From NCBI GenBank assembly GCA_019636495.1, contig JAHBXL010000021.1, positions 1 to 64,000 on the forward strand: a stretch of 64,000 nt of DNA, written 5' to 3'. This stretch comes from Phycisphaeraceae bacterium (GTDB lineage Bacteria > Planctomycetota > Phycisphaerae > Phycisphaerales > UBA1924). The notes beneath the pieces are model-generated. The model ran no database searches, was not told where the DNA came from, and saw only the letters and a program-made list of their open reading frames with translations. Of the stretch, positions 9,862-19,679 are shown piece by piece. A program made the position numbers and the translations under genes. Position 1 is the first letter of the stretch. Every line of letters begins with the position of its first letter.

Positions 9862-12800
9862 ATGAGCGATCGCACGGAAGCCCTGGCCACGAGCGAGACG
9901 GGCCCCGAGGGGGCTGTGGGGGCCGCGGGCGGCGCGCCGGCCCAGATCGTCGTGCACGCGCTCTGGAACGATGGCGCGCTGCACCTGTGGGCCGAGTCCG
10001 TCGCGGCGTTCATTCGTCCGCCGGCTCCAGCCGATTCCGCCACGCATCCCTTTGCGGCCGATGGCCGCATGTTGATCGAATCGCTCGCGATGGCCTGGCG
10101 CAGCGCAGACCCGCCCATCGAGGCGCGCCCCGCCGAGGTGCGCGTGCGGCTGCCCGCCGATGCGGCCGGACGCGCCGCACCCAGCCCGCGCCTGGCCCAT
10201 CTCGCCGGGCATGAATGGGGAGAGGGGCTCGACGGCGAAGCGCGACTGATGGTCAGCGTCTTGACGCCCGCGGCACAGATCGCCGCGGCCGATGCGCCCG
10301 CCGCGCTCGAAGCGCTCGAAGCCGCGGCGGACGAGGATGGCGCGGGCGTCTCCATCGGTGAGAGCGTGCGGTTCTTCGCCGCGGCGGCACGACTGGTGCT
10401 GCACCTGCTCGGTCAGCAGCGGTTCGTGCCCATGCTGGTGCAGGAGACGGGCGGCGCGGTCCGGGGCGCGTGGCAACCCTGGCTGAGCGACGACGCGGCG
10501 GGCCGCCAGGCGGCCGCGCTGGCCGCGGCGATGCCGGGCGAGGCGCGCTGCGTCGAAGACTCGGCCGGGCACGACGGCTGGACGATTCTCGAGGGGTTCC
10601 TTTCCGGCGTCGGCGATGCGCTCTGCCGGCGCGTGCTGGCGCGTGAGTCGATGCACGAGGCGCTCGACGGGCGCGACCCGAATGCCGACCCGCAGGTCGC
10701 ATGGTTGAGCGGCCTTCTGAGCGGCCCGGCGGTGCAGGGCGCATCGGGCACGAAGGAACGCACGGAGTTGGTCCGCAATGTCCGACGCTGGGTTGGCGGG
10801 CTGGAGGAGCGCGGCGCGGGCTCGCCGTGGCGACTGCTGCTCCGGCTGAGCGAACCGCTGGACGTGCTGGGACTTGAGGACTTTGCCGCGCCCGGCGACG
10901 AGGTGCGGTGGACGCTCTCGCTGCACCTTCAGAGCACGACCAACCCGCGCACCAAACTCGATGCCCAGGACATCTGGCTGCTGCCCGGCGGCGGGTCTGG
11001 CAGCGCATCGGTCGAGGGCCTGCGAATCGACTCCCCGCAGGACGTGCTGCTGGCCGAACTCGGTCGAGCGGCGCGGCTGTACAAGCAACTCGAGGGCCTG
11101 CTCGAGGACTCCGAACCCACGTCGATCGATCTTTCAACTTCGGAGGCGTACAAGTTCTTCCGCGAGTTGCGACCCTTGCTGATTGAACAGGGCTTCGGCG
11201 TCGAGGCGCCGGACTGGTGGGACTCGCCCACGGTCCGCCTTGGCGCGCGGCTGCTGGTCTCCAGCGAGGACGTCGACTTCTCCACGCCCGCGCCCGGCGG
11301 CCCGCAATCGGCCGGGTCGCGTGTCGGATTGCACACACTGGTCGATTACCGCTGGCAGATCGCGGTCGGCGAAACAACGCTGACACTCGAGCAGTTCGAA
11401 CTGCTTGCGGCCCAGCACTCGCCGCTGGTGCGACTGGGCGGGCGGTGGGTGGAGATCCGCCCCGAGGATGTCCGCGCGGCGGTGGGGTTCATCCGCGACA
11501 ACCCGGGCGGGAAGATGGAAGTCGGCCGCGCGTTGCGTCTGGCCTATGCCTCCGATGTGCGCGAGACGGGCGTGCCGATTCTCGGGATGGATGCCACGGG
11601 TTGGGTGGCCAAGGTCTTCACCGATGCGGGCGCGAACCAGTCGTTGCCGATCCTCGAGCCGCCACACACCTTCGTCGGCACGCTCCGGCCCTACCAGGTC
11701 AAGGGCCTGAGTTGGCTCGCGTTCCTCGACACGCTCGGCCTTGGCGCGTGCCTCGCCGACGACATGGGCCTGGGCAAGACCATCCAGTTGCTCGCGCTGA
11801 TGGCGCACGAGCGCGAAGCGGCGCGGCTCGCCGCCGAGGGGGGCGCGCCGTGCGCCGCGCCCGGGCCCACGCTGCTGGTCGTGCCGATGTCGGTCGTGGC
11901 CAACTGGGTGCACGAGGCGCGCCGGTTCACGCCGTCGCTCCGCGTGCTGGTGCACCACGGCCCGGACCGGCCGCTGGGCGATCGACTGTTGCGGGCCGCG
12001 TGCGAGTCCGACGTGGTCATCACGACTTACGCGCTGGCGCACCGAGACCGCGAGCACCTCGAGAAGGTCGGCTGGCAGCGCGTGGTGCTGGACGAGGCGC
12101 AGAACATCAAGAACCCCGCCGCGAAGCAGACCCGTGCGGTGCACGCGATCGATGCGCCGCGCCGCATCGCGCTGACGGGCACGCCCGTCGAGAACCGCCT
12201 CGGCGAGTTGTGGTCGATCATGGATTTCCTGAACGGCGGCTACCTCGGCTCGGCCGGCGAGTTCCGTCGGAAGTTCGCCGTGCCGGTCGAGCGTTACCAC
12301 GACAAGCACAAGGCGTCGCAACTCCGCGGCCTGGTGCAGCCGTTCGTGCTGCGCCGCCTGAAGACCGACCCGGCGGTCATCAGCGACCTGCCCGAGAAGA
12401 TGGAGAGCAAGGAGTACTGCTACCTCACTCCCGAGCAGGCGCAGTTGTACCAGGCGTGCGTGTCGGACATGCTCAACGCGGCCGACGCGGCGACGGGCAT
12501 CCAGCGCAAGGGCCTGGTGCTCGCGGGGTTGATCAAACTCAAGCAGGTGTGCAACCACCCCGCGCAGTTCCTCAAGGAGTCCGGCGACGGTCGCGCGGGG
12601 GCTGTGCCCAGCCCCGCGCGCAGCGGCAAGTGCCAGCGCCTCATCGAGATGCTCGAGGAAGTCCTCGCCGCCGGCGACAGGGCGCTGGTCTTCACGCAGT
12701 TCCGCCAGATGGGCGACCTGCTCGCATCGATGCTCCGGCGCGCGTTCGACCGCGAGGTGCTGTTCCTGCACGGGGGCACGACCGCCGCCGAGCGTCAGCG

Positions 12801-13170
12801 GATGATCGAGGAGTTCCAAAGCGCGGGCGGACCGCCCGTGTTCGTGCTGAGCCTCAAGGCCGGCGGCGTGGGTCTGAATCTCACCGCGGCCAATCACGTC
12901 TTCCACTTTGATCGATGGTGGAACCCGGCGGTCGAGGCCCAGGCGACCGACCGCGCCTACCGCATCGGCCAGACGCGTACCGTGCAGGTGCACAAGTTCG
13001 TCGCCGGCGGCACGCTCGAAGAGAAGATCGACCAGATGATCGAGGAGAAGACCGCGCTGGCCTCGGAGATCATCGGGTCCGGCGAGGCGTGGCTGACCGA
13101 CCTGTCCACCGGTCAACTGCGCGATCTTCTGGCGCTGCGTGCCGACGCCGTCGGCGACGATGAGGAGTAA
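9862..13170 (+). CDS. SNF2-family DEAD/DEAH helicase
   Basis: Predicted 1102-residue ATP-dependent DNA translocase of the bacterial Swi2/Snf2 (HepA-like) group. The N-terminal half carries the SNF2-helicase-associated region (pattern LTLEQFELLAAQHSPLVRLG near residue 510). The ATPase core follows: motif I DDMGLGKT (633-640), motif II DEAQ (744-747), motif III LTGTPVEN, and the C-terminal RecA lobe with FTQFRQMGD, LKAGGVGLNL and the motif VI region ATDRAYRIGQ. All helicase motifs look intact. Nine bases separate its stop from the SWIM-domain gene, so the two are almost surely co-transcribed and may form one complex that remodels DNA-bound protein or RNA polymerase. The substrate cannot be told from sequence. 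Confidence 0.93.
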   Translation: MSDRTEALATSETGPEGAVGAAGGAPAQIVVHALWNDGALHLWAESVAAFIRPPAPADSATHPFAADGRMLIESLAMAWRSADPPIEARPAEVRVRLPADAAGRAAPSPRLAHLAGHEWGEGLDGEARLMVSVLTPAAQIAAADAPAALEALEAAADEDGAGVSIGESVRFFAAAARLVLHLLGQQRFVPMLVQETGGAVRGAWQPWLSDDAAGRQAAALAAAMPGEARCVEDSAGHDGWTILEGFLSGVGDALCRRVLARESMHEALDGRDPNADPQVAWLSGLLSGPAVQGASGTKERTELVRNVRRWVGGLEERGAGSPWRLLLRLSEPLDVLGLEDFAAPGDEVRWTLSLHLQSTTNPRTKLDAQDIWLLPGGGSGSASVEGLRIDSPQDVLLAELGRAARLYKQLEGLLEDSEPTSIDLSTSEAYKFFRELRPLLIEQGFGVEAPDWWDSPTVRLGARLLVSSEDVDFSTPAPGGPQSAGSRVGLHTLVDYRWQIAVGETTLTLEQFELLAAQHSPLVRLGGRWVEIRPEDVRAAVGFIRDNPGGKMEVGRALRLAYASDVRETGVPILGMDATGWVAKVFTDAGANQSLPILEPPHTFVGTLRPYQVKGLSWLAFLDTLGLGACLADDMGLGKTIQLLALMAHEREAARLAAEGGAPCAAPGPTLLVVPMSVVANWVHEARRFTPSLRVLVHHGPDRPLGDRLLRAACESDVVITTYALAHRDREHLEKVGWQRVVLDEAQNIKNPAAKQTRAVHAIDAPRRIALTGTPVENRLGELWSIMDFLNGGYLGSAGEFRRKFAVPVERYHDKHKASQLRGLVQPFVLRRLKTDPAVISDLPEKMESKEYCYLTPEQAQLYQACVSDMLNAADAATGIQRKGLVLAGLIKLKQVCNHPAQFLKESGDGRAGAVPSPARSGKCQRLIEMLEEVLAAGDRALVFTQFRQMGDLLASMLRRAFDREVLFLHGGTTAAERQRMIEEFQSAGGPPVFVLSLKAGGVGLNLTAANHVFHFDRWWNPAVEAQATDRAYRIGQTRTVQVHKFVAGGTLEEKIDQMIEEKTALASEIIGSGEAWLTDLSTGQLRDLLALRADAVGDDEE

Positions 13171-13179
13171 GACCGCGCG

Positions 13180-14295
13180 ATGCCGCAGCCCCCGCCACCC
13201 CCGCCGCCGCCCTCACCCGTGCCGCCTTCGCCGCGCCCGAGCCAGGGCCGCGCGCCATACCAGCCCCAGCGCCCCGAGCGAAGGCCGCCACTCCCGGCCA
13301 AGCCCACGGCCAACCCGCGCCGGGTCGTCGGAGGGATTCGATTGCAGACGCGCGTCGGCCCGATCGCGACCGCCGCGGCGGCGCAGGGCGCGACAACCGC
13401 TGCCTTCGCCGCGGGCATGAGCGGCACTTGGGGCTGGGCCTCATCGCGATGGATGCGCCCGGCCGAGAACACGGCGCCCGGCGAGCAACTGGCCGAGGGC
13501 CTTGAGTACGCGAGGTTGGGGCAGACGCGTTCGCTGGACGTTCGCGCGGGGGTGATCGCCGCGCGTGTGCAGGGCCGGATGCCCGGCGCCTACAAGGTCG
13601 AGATCCGCCTGCCGGTGTTCACGGCCGAGCAGTGGGAGCGCGTCCTGGGGTCGATGGCCGAGCAGCCGCGCTACGGCGCGCCCCTGGCATCGGGCGAACT
13701 GCCGAGCAACATCGAGGACCTCTTCGCCCCGATCGGCCTGCGGCTCTTCCCCGTCGAGGCTCCGGACCTGGCCACCTCGTGCACGTGCGAGGTGTTCCGC
13801 GGCACGACCGGCCGGGGCGGCGCGACCCCCTGGTGCAAGCACGTATGCTGCGCGATGTTCATCATCGCCGAGCGCCTCGGGCGCGAGCCGCTGCTGGTCT
13901 TCGCGCTCCGCGGTCTGCCCGAGCAGGAACTCCTCGAACGGCTGCGCCAGCAGCGGGCCCTGGTCGGCGCGGCGCGCACCGGCGGCGCGCCGGTGCCCGT
14001 GCACGCCCAGCACGTGCCCGGTGTGGCCGATCCGCAGTCGCCGTGGAACCGGCCGCTGGAGGAGACCATCGACGAGTTCTGGGGGACGGGCGAACGAGGG
14101 CGGCTGGCGATGGAGTCGCTGGAAGTCCCGCTCGAGCCGCCTGCGGTCACACACCCGCTGCTGCGTCGCCTGGGGCAGAGCCCCTGGGCCGGACAGGCGG
14201 GCGCCAAGTTCCCGCTGGTGGGCCTGCTGGCCACGTGCTACGACGTGGTGAGCGGGTCCGTGCTGCGCGATGCGAGTGCGCAGGACATGACGTAA
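13180..14295 (+). CDS. SWIM zinc-finger protein
   Basis: Predicted 371-residue protein whose central part has a SWIM finger, C201-x-C203-x15-C219-x-H221 (CTC and then WCKH), a fold that binds DNA or protein in Swi2/Snf2 and MuDR-type proteins. The first 45 residues are Pro-rich and low in complexity. After the finger comes a helical segment (ERLGREPLLVFALRGL and on), and the last 100 residues have a Pro-rich linker. It follows the SNF2 helicase by nine bases. This SNF2-SWIM pairing is recurrent in bacteria and suggests the finger protein guides or tethers the helicase. The start ATG at 13180 has no strong ribosome site, which fits translational coupling. Confidence 0.85.
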   Translation: MPQPPPPPPPPSPVPPSPRPSQGRAPYQPQRPERRPPLPAKPTANPRRVVGGIRLQTRVGPIATAAAAQGATTAAFAAGMSGTWGWASSRWMRPAENTAPGEQLAEGLEYARLGQTRSLDVRAGVIAARVQGRMPGAYKVEIRLPVFTAEQWERVLGSMAEQPRYGAPLASGELPSNIEDLFAPIGLRLFPVEAPDLATSCTCEVFRGTTGRGGATPWCKHVCCAMFIIAERLGREPLLVFALRGLPEQELLERLRQQRALVGAARTGGAPVPVHAQHVPGVADPQSPWNRPLEETIDEFWGTGERGRLAMESLEVPLEPPAVTHPLLRRLGQSPWAGQAGAKFPLVGLLATCYDVVSGSVLRDASAQDMT

Positions 14296-14316
14296 ACTCT
14301 GTCTGCGCCGGCCTCG

Positions 14317-16080
14317 TCAGTCCGCGATCTCGCGCTCCACGGCCTCAACGACCCGTCCGACGGTCGCATCGCCGAAATCGAACCGCAGGCCCGCCGCGGC
14401 GAAGAGTTCCGGCAGCGGCCTGCTGCCGCCCAGCGACAGCGCGCGGATGTAGGCGTCCACCGCGGCCTTCTCGCCGGACGTTTTCGACGACAACCAGAGT
14501 TGCAGCGCACCCAGTTGCGCGATGCCGTACTCGATGTAATACATCGGGTGGCTGAACAAGTGGCTCTGCTTCTGCCAGTGCCAGCCGCGGGCGTCCTCGA
14601 GACCCTGCCACGACACGCCGCGCCCGAACCGCGCATCGAGTTCAAGCCAGTAGTCGCGGCGCTGGACGGGCGTGTGCCCGGGATGGGCGTACACCCAGTG
14701 TTGGAACGCGTCGATCGTCGCGATCCATGCCAGCAGCGTGACCGAGTCCTCCAGGTGCTCGGCCCGCGCCCGCCGCACGTCGGCCTGGCTCGCATAAAAC
14801 GCGCCCGGCGCGCCCCAGTGGGGCATGCTCAGGTGCTCCATCGACATGCTCGCGACCTCCGCAAACTCGATCGGCGAGTGCCGGTAGTCCAGCAGCGGCT
14901 CGCCCTCGCACAGCATCGAATGGAACGCGTGCCCGGCCTCGTGCAGCATGGTCATCGCGTCGTCGTGAAGGCCCGCGGCGTTCATGAAGATGAACGGCCG
15001 AAGAGTCCGGTCGCGCATGTACTGGTACCCGCCGGGCCTCTTGCCGCGGCGAGAGTCCAGGTCGAGGAACTCGGTCCGGCAGGGCGTGCCCGGCGCAGCA
15101 TCGGCGACCGCTGCGCCCGCGGTCATGCGAGCCAGCATCGATTCGAGGCGCGGGTCCAGCGAGCGAACAGTGGCCAGCGACCGCGCGACCAGTTGCGCGC
15201 CGCCGTCGAACGGCCGGAGCCGGTCGCGGCCGTGCTCATCAACGGCCAGGTCCCACGGGCGGAGCAGGTCGACGCCCAGGGCCCGCCGGCGCGCCTCGGA
15301 CCGGCGCCGGACGAACGGCACCACGTGGCGTTCCACCGCCGCCCAGAAGGCGCGACAATCCGCGGGGGCATAGTCGAAGCGCCCCTTCTCCTTGAACGTG
15401 TACTTCACGAACGCGCCCGAGTCCGCGTCGGTGGCAAAGCCGGCGTTCCGGGCCACCGTGTCGCGCATCGAGATCATGCGGTCGTAGAGGTCGTCGAGCG
15501 CATCACGGTCGCGCAGACGACGATCCGCGACCGCGCGCCACGCCCGCTCGCGCAGGCCGCGGTCGGTCGAGAGATCGAACTCCTTCATCTGCGGGAGCGT
15601 GCGCTCCTTGCCCTCGAAGTCCACCGTCATCGCGCCGGCGATCTTGCCGAACTGCTGGCTGAGTTTGGCCAGTTCGGTCTGCAGCGGCACGTTCTCATCG
15701 CGGAAGATCTCCACCTGCGTGCGCTTGGTGCGCATCATCACGCCGTAGCGCTGCTCATCGAGCGGGAACTCCGCCGCCAGGCCGACCAGCCGCCGGTCCA
15801 GGTCGAACTCGGCCTTCTGCAGTCTTGGGGCCACGTTCTCGAGATAGCGGGCAAACGCCGCCTCCGCGTCCTTGTTCTCGGTGTCGCACGAGGTGGCGAT
15901 GTACAACTCGGCCCGCGCCTCGGCGCACGCCGCATCAAGGTCCGATCGGTCCAGCACCCACCGCTCCAGCGCGCCGATGGAATCCACGCGACGGGACAGC
16001 AGCGCGTTCACCAGTGGCTCGATCGCTTCCCACGATGCGCCGTCGAAGTGGTCAGGAACTACGCAGTCGGGTGTGGACAT
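14317..16080 (-). CDS. M3-family oligoendopeptidase (PepF-like)
   Basis: Predicted 587-residue cytosolic zinc metallopeptidase that cuts short peptides. The zinc site HEAGH is H380-E381-x-x-H384, within TMLHEAGHAFHSML; the downstream Glu ligand of the family is probably in SPIEFAEVASMSMEHL. Length matches PepF/M3B enzymes (about 600). No signal peptide. An ATG further upstream would add 16 Arg/Ala-rich residues; MSTPDCV at 16080 is preferred because it starts at the family-like N-terminus. The gene converges on the SWIM protein gene with a 21-base gap. Confidence 0.9.
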   Translation of the reverse strand: MSTPDCVVPDHFDGASWEAIEPLVNALLSRRVDSIGALERWVLDRSDLDAACAEARAELYIATSCDTENKDAEAAFARYLENVAPRLQKAEFDLDRRLVGLAAEFPLDEQRYGVMMRTKRTQVEIFRDENVPLQTELAKLSQQFGKIAGAMTVDFEGKERTLPQMKEFDLSTDRGLRERAWRAVADRRLRDRDALDDLYDRMISMRDTVARNAGFATDADSGAFVKYTFKEKGRFDYAPADCRAFWAAVERHVVPFVRRRSEARRRALGVDLLRPWDLAVDEHGRDRLRPFDGGAQLVARSLATVRSLDPRLESMLARMTAGAAVADAAPGTPCRTEFLDLDSRRGKRPGGYQYMRDRTLRPFIFMNAAGLHDDAMTMLHEAGHAFHSMLCEGEPLLDYRHSPIEFAEVASMSMEHLSMPHWGAPGAFYASQADVRRARAEHLEDSVTLLAWIATIDAFQHWVYAHPGHTPVQRRDYWLELDARFGRGVSWQGLEDARGWHWQKQSHLFSHPMYYIEYGIAQLGALQLWLSSKTSGEKAAVDAYIRALSLGGSRPLPELFAAAGLRFDFGDATVGRVVEAVEREIAD

Positions 16081-16137
16081 GGCCGGAGAGTAAAGCCGCC
16101 GCGCTGCCGCGGCCACGCGCCGGGGCAAAAAAGCAAA

Positions 16138-16163
16138 GGGCCCGCCCCAAGCGGGACGGGCCC
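16138..16163 (-). terminator. Rho-independent terminator of the dockerin-protein gene
   Basis: GGGCCCG and CGGGCCC arms enclose an inner CCC/GGG stem; on the - strand the hairpin is followed by TTTGCTTTTTT. It lies 50 bases past the stop of the leftward gene that ends at 16215 and separates it from the M3 peptidase gene. Confidence 0.8.
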
Positions 16164-16214
16164 GAGATCGGAAAGGTCAGAGCCGGGCTTCGCGGCCCGG
16201 CGGAAAAGGCCGCA

Positions 16215-18362
16215 TCAGCAGGGACCGACGCCGTGGGCGAACCACGCGCTCAGGAACGCGAAGATCGCGGGGACACCCGGCGTGCCGCCGAAGTTCGTCG
16301 CCGCGGGATCGCTGGCGAACCATGACGAAAGGAACGCGAAGATGTCCGCCACTTCGACCATCGTGTTGCCGTCCCAGTCGGCCGGGCAGGGCGGCGCGCC
16401 GCCGCCCGTCAGGATCACGAACTGATCTCCGGCGATCTGGGAGAAGTTGATGAGCCGCGGCTCGCCCAGGTTGCCCGCGCCCGAGGGCAGGCCGCCGAGC
16501 ACCTGGTTCGACATGAACGTGGTGTCGCTGTTGCCGATGATGCCCGCCAGGCGGATGTCGCTCACGCCGTCCCAGCCCAGTTCATCGAGGTCGATGGAGA
16601 ACTCGATGCCGTCGGTCGCGCTCGCCGCGCCGCTCGCATCGGTGTCGGTCACGCCGCCGAGGTTGTTGTTGCGGGCGACGGCCAGGATGAGGCCGGAGCG
16701 CGGGCCGGTCATGGGGTCGGCGATGTAGTCGTCCCACTCTTCTTCGGACGTGCCGTAGAGATCGAGATAGGCCAGCAGCACGTTGCCCGCCTCGCGCGGC
16801 GCAAATGCGGTGTAGACCGAAGGCAGGATGCCGTTCTGCTGCTGGATGCCGTTGGGCGGTGTGCAGCAGAAGTTGCTGCCATCGGTGTTGATGAGCGTGC
16901 CGGACGGCTTGCCCTGGAACATGCCGTAGTCCAGAGAAGCCGAGAGCGACCCGGCCCGCCCGTTGGTCCGCAGCGTCGCGGCGTCGAGCACAGTGCGCGA
17001 GCCGTTGGCCTCCTCGAAGTGGAAGACCATGAAGTAATCGGCGAAGAAGTCGGCATCGAACGTCAGACCCGGGTCGATGCCGTCGTCGCCGAGACGGTTG
17101 ATCACGCCTGCCGTGCCGTCGGCCAGGCCGAGAATCACGTTGTTGCCGCGCATCGTGTTCTGGCCCTCGTCGCCCAAGGGGTTCCCGTTGACGTCGAAGA
17201 ACAGGTGCAGGCGGTGCTGCTCGTCGCTGCTCTTGAGATTGCCCGGGATCATGACATACAGGCGGTTGTTCGGCACATCAACATAGGAGTACACCGCGTT
17301 GACCTCGCTCCCATAGGCCAGGCCGGCGTTGGGGAGTTCCGGCGGGCAGGCCTGTGCCTGCAGGAAGTCGGTGCCCGCGCCGCCCGTGCCGATGTACGCC
17401 CCTTGCCCGCCGCCATCGGTCAGCGTCTGGGCGTAGTTGGCGAAGGTCGCGAACGGCCCGCCGCCGCAGGTCACGGTCAGGAAGTAGTCGGACTCGAAGT
17501 CCGCATCGAACTTCAGGCCGTTCCCGCCGCCATTGTCGCCCATGCGGTTCAGACCGTTGAAACTCACGTTGGGGTTGTCGCCGCGGAGTTGGTTCTGCCC
17601 GCCGGGCGCGACATCAAAGAACAGGTCGAGTTTGTTGAAGTTCGATTCGAGGTTGCCGGCGATGAGCAGGAACAGCACCGGCTCGACTCCATTGCCGATG
17701 TCGGCGTTGCATACGAAGCCGTACAGCGCATCGATCTCGGACCCGTTGGCGTAATCGACCTGGCCGAGGTTGGAGTCGCCGAACTGCGTCTGCAACGTCT
17801 GCGTCCAGATCGGCGATCCGTAGACCGCGTCGGCCTGGCCATCCATCACCGGCGGGCTCGCCAGCACGCACATGCCGGGCGCGGGAACGGTCACGAACTG
17901 ATCGCCGTCATGCGCCGAGAAATCGACGTTGCGCGGCTCGCCGAGGTTGCCAAAGCCATCGGGCAGCGAGCCGATGACCTGGTTCGAGAGGAAGTCGTGC
18001 CCGCCGCCGTTGATGAACCCGGCGATTCGGATCGCGCCCGTCGGGTTGCCCAGTTGCGAGAGCGGGATGGCGATCTCGACGCCGGTCGTCACGCCCGCGC
18101 CGCTGGCCGGGCCCGTGCCCCCGTCAACACCCGCCGTGTTCGAGTTGTCGATGGCAATGCGGATCCCGCCGCCGAAGCCGGCGCACGGCGGCTGCGAACC
18201 GGAGTTGTTGTCGCCGAAGCCCGTGGGGTTGGTCTGCACCCACTTCGCCGCGCCGTACAGGGCCGCATCGCCGGGCGTAAGCCGGCCGTCAACTGTCGGC
18301 TGCCCGTGCGCCAAGCCCGCCGCGAGCAGCAACATCGAGGCCGTCATCGTTCGTTGCATCAT
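16215..18362 (-). CDS. Secreted three-module protein with C-terminal dockerin motif
   Basis: Predicted 715-residue exported protein of unknown function. A signal peptide (MMQRTMTASMLLLAAGLAHG) is followed by three copies of a beta-rich module of about 210 residues: each begins with a V/M-D-G element, then TQFGDSN-like and DALYGFV-like strands, GNLESNFNKLDLFFDV-like, RGDN and GLKFDADFESDYFL-like segments. The single-module protein at 23682 is a paralogue. The last 60 residues are a dockerin-like pair, CPADWDGN then ADIFAFLSSWFA and a degenerate AIFAFLSAWFA; in Phycisphaerae this is taken as a surface-anchoring or sorting domain. Two ATGs are adjacent; AAGGAG sits nine bases before the first. 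A promoter lies about 100-127 bases upstream and a terminator follows. The repeated module may be a carbohydrate-binding or shell protein fold, but I cannot name it. Confidence 0.85.
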   Translation of the reverse strand: MMQRTMTASMLLLAAGLAHGQPTVDGRLTPGDAALYGAAKWVQTNPTGFGDNNSGSQPPCAGFGGGIRIAIDNSNTAGVDGGTGPASGAGVTTGVEIAIPLSQLGNPTGAIRIAGFINGGGHDFLSNQVIGSLPDGFGNLGEPRNVDFSAHDGDQFVTVPAPGMCVLASPPVMDGQADAVYGSPIWTQTLQTQFGDSNLGQVDYANGSEIDALYGFVCNADIGNGVEPVLFLLIAGNLESNFNKLDLFFDVAPGGQNQLRGDNPNVSFNGLNRMGDNGGGNGLKFDADFESDYFLTVTCGGGPFATFANYAQTLTDGGGQGAYIGTGGAGTDFLQAQACPPELPNAGLAYGSEVNAVYSYVDVPNNRLYVMIPGNLKSSDEQHRLHLFFDVNGNPLGDEGQNTMRGNNVILGLADGTAGVINRLGDDGIDPGLTFDADFFADYFMVFHFEEANGSRTVLDAATLRTNGRAGSLSASLDYGMFQGKPSGTLINTDGSNFCCTPPNGIQQQNGILPSVYTAFAPREAGNVLLAYLDLYGTSEEEWDDYIADPMTGPRSGLILAVARNNNLGGVTDTDASGAASATDGIEFSIDLDELGWDGVSDIRLAGIIGNSDTTFMSNQVLGGLPSGAGNLGEPRLINFSQIAGDQFVILTGGGAPPCPADWDGNTMVEVADIFAFLSSWFASDPAATNFGGTPGVPAIFAFLSAWFAHGVGPC

Positions 18363-18711
18363 CGTTCACATCTCCTTGCGAGTCATGCGATCCCCGCGGC
18401 CGCGCCCGACGCGACACTGCGCCGGGGCCAGGCACAAACAGGGATGAAAGTCATGGCCAAAATGATACAGGGCGAGCCGTTCTTGGCAAAGGAAAACCGC
18501 TTGGATTGATACGGAATCACGCCCCGGCCGTGCGAACAGCGGGCGAACTGTTTGTTCAGCCCGATTCGGTCGTTCAGGTCGAGCGTTGCGAACGGTTGCA
18601 TCGTGCCCGTGTCCTCTTTACACTTTTGTCGCAACCGCCGCGCCTTCCGGCTCCGGCGGTGCGTATCAGGAACCGGCGGGGCGGGGTGGGCATCCAATGC
18701 CCGGAGCGACC
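18363..18711. other. Divergent intergenic region
   Basis: Separates the three-module dockerin protein (leftward) from a prepilin-like gene (rightward). It holds the promoter at 18462-18489 for the leftward gene and, beyond it, a motif at 18549-18560 shared with the paralogue's upstream region. For the rightward gene only a GGAG ribosome site at 18702-18705 is clear. Confidence 0.6.
18462..18489 (-). promoter_or_regulatory. Sigma-70-like promoter for the dockerin protein
   Basis: On the - strand TTGCCA (18484-18489) and TATCAT (18462-18467) are 16 bases apart, five of six matches to each consensus. This predicts a start near 18455 and a 5' leader of about 93 bases. The paralogue at 23682 has the same spacing and leader length. 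Confidence 0.65.
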
Positions 18712-19635
18712 ATGAGCAGCCGACAACCATCCGACTTGCGCGCCTTCACGCTCATCGAACTGCTCGTGGTGATCGCGATCATCGCGCTGCTCGTCGGCAT
18801 CCTCCTTCCCGCGCTGGGCAAGGCGCGGCAGAGCGCACGCACCGCGGCGTGCGCCAGCAACGCCCGCCAGATGGGCCTGAGCATGACCATGTACGCCCAG
18901 ACCTGGCGCGACTGGTACCCGGTGCTGCCGCGCCCGACCTCCGGCCAGTACAGCAACCCCAACGTGATGGATGGGCAGTTCCTCTACGGCGGCGTTGCCG
19001 GCCTGTTCAGCCTGTTCCAGTTGGGCGATGCGCCCACGGCAACCTCGCCGGGCGCGGGATTCACGCACCTGGGCAATCCGGACACGGCCCAGTACATCAA
19101 CGGCAACCGGGTCCCGCTGATGGAGCCGTTCACCGACGGCTTCGGCAACCTCTATTGCCCGGCCGACCGCGAGGACGCGTACTTCAACGCGGTGACGCTC
19201 CCCGGACAGGGCAACCTGAACAGCGCGAACACACTGTTCAAGATCCCGCGCATCCCGCGCAACCGCGAGGATGTCATCAGTTACAACATCAGTTACTTGT
19301 ACATCGTCGGCCTCAAGACCGACGAGCCGGTCATCCTCAAGCCCGCGCCCATCTGGGGCGACGAGACCCTCGGCCCCGATGTCAGCACCGATGCATGGTA
19401 CGGCGCGGGCGGCGGCAACACCGCCAACGCCACCGCCGCGCAATCGCAGCCCGGGCGCTACGGCCCCCGCGACAACCACGGCCGCGCCGGCGCCAACTTC
19501 GTCTTCACCGATGGCCACGTCGATTTCCTGAAAGACGATATCCACGCCACGTTCTTCTCCTCCGCCAGCACCAGCGGCCAGAGCGTGAACGTCATCCAGA
19601 GCAACCGCAGCAGCCGGGTGCAGACGATCGACTGA
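18712..19635 (+). CDS. Prepilin-like secreted protein (DUF1559-type)
   Basis: Predicted 307-residue protein with a type IV prepilin signal: a short basic leader, then [30 protein letters not shown] sequence where cleavage occurs before the F and the helix anchors the pseudopilin. The rest is a globular domain with a [19 protein letters not shown] element close to the H-x9-DG motif of planctomycete DUF1559 proteins, which are numerous in this phylum and probably assemble into type II secretion-like pseudopili or surface structures. ATG at 18712 is chosen because GGAG lies six bases before it; another in-frame ATG is at 18697. It converges on the esterase gene. Confidence 0.85.
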   Translation: MSSRQPSDLRAFTLIELLVVIAIIALLVGILLPALGKARQSARTAACASNARQMGLSMTMYAQTWRDWYPVLPRPTSGQYSNPNVMDGQFLYGGVAGLFSLFQLGDAPTATSPGAGFTHLGNPDTAQYINGNRVPLMEPFTDGFGNLYCPADREDAYFNAVTLPGQGNLNSANTLFKIPRIPRNREDVISYNISYLYIVGLKTDEPVILKPAPIWGDETLGPDVSTDAWYGAGGGNTANATAAQSQPGRYGPRDNHGRAGANFVFTDGHVDFLKDDIHATFFSSASTSGQSVNVIQSNRSSRVQTID

Positions 19636-19679
19636 CCCGCAGCGCCCGGCGGGCCTCGCGGCGAGCGGGTGTGTGAGGA

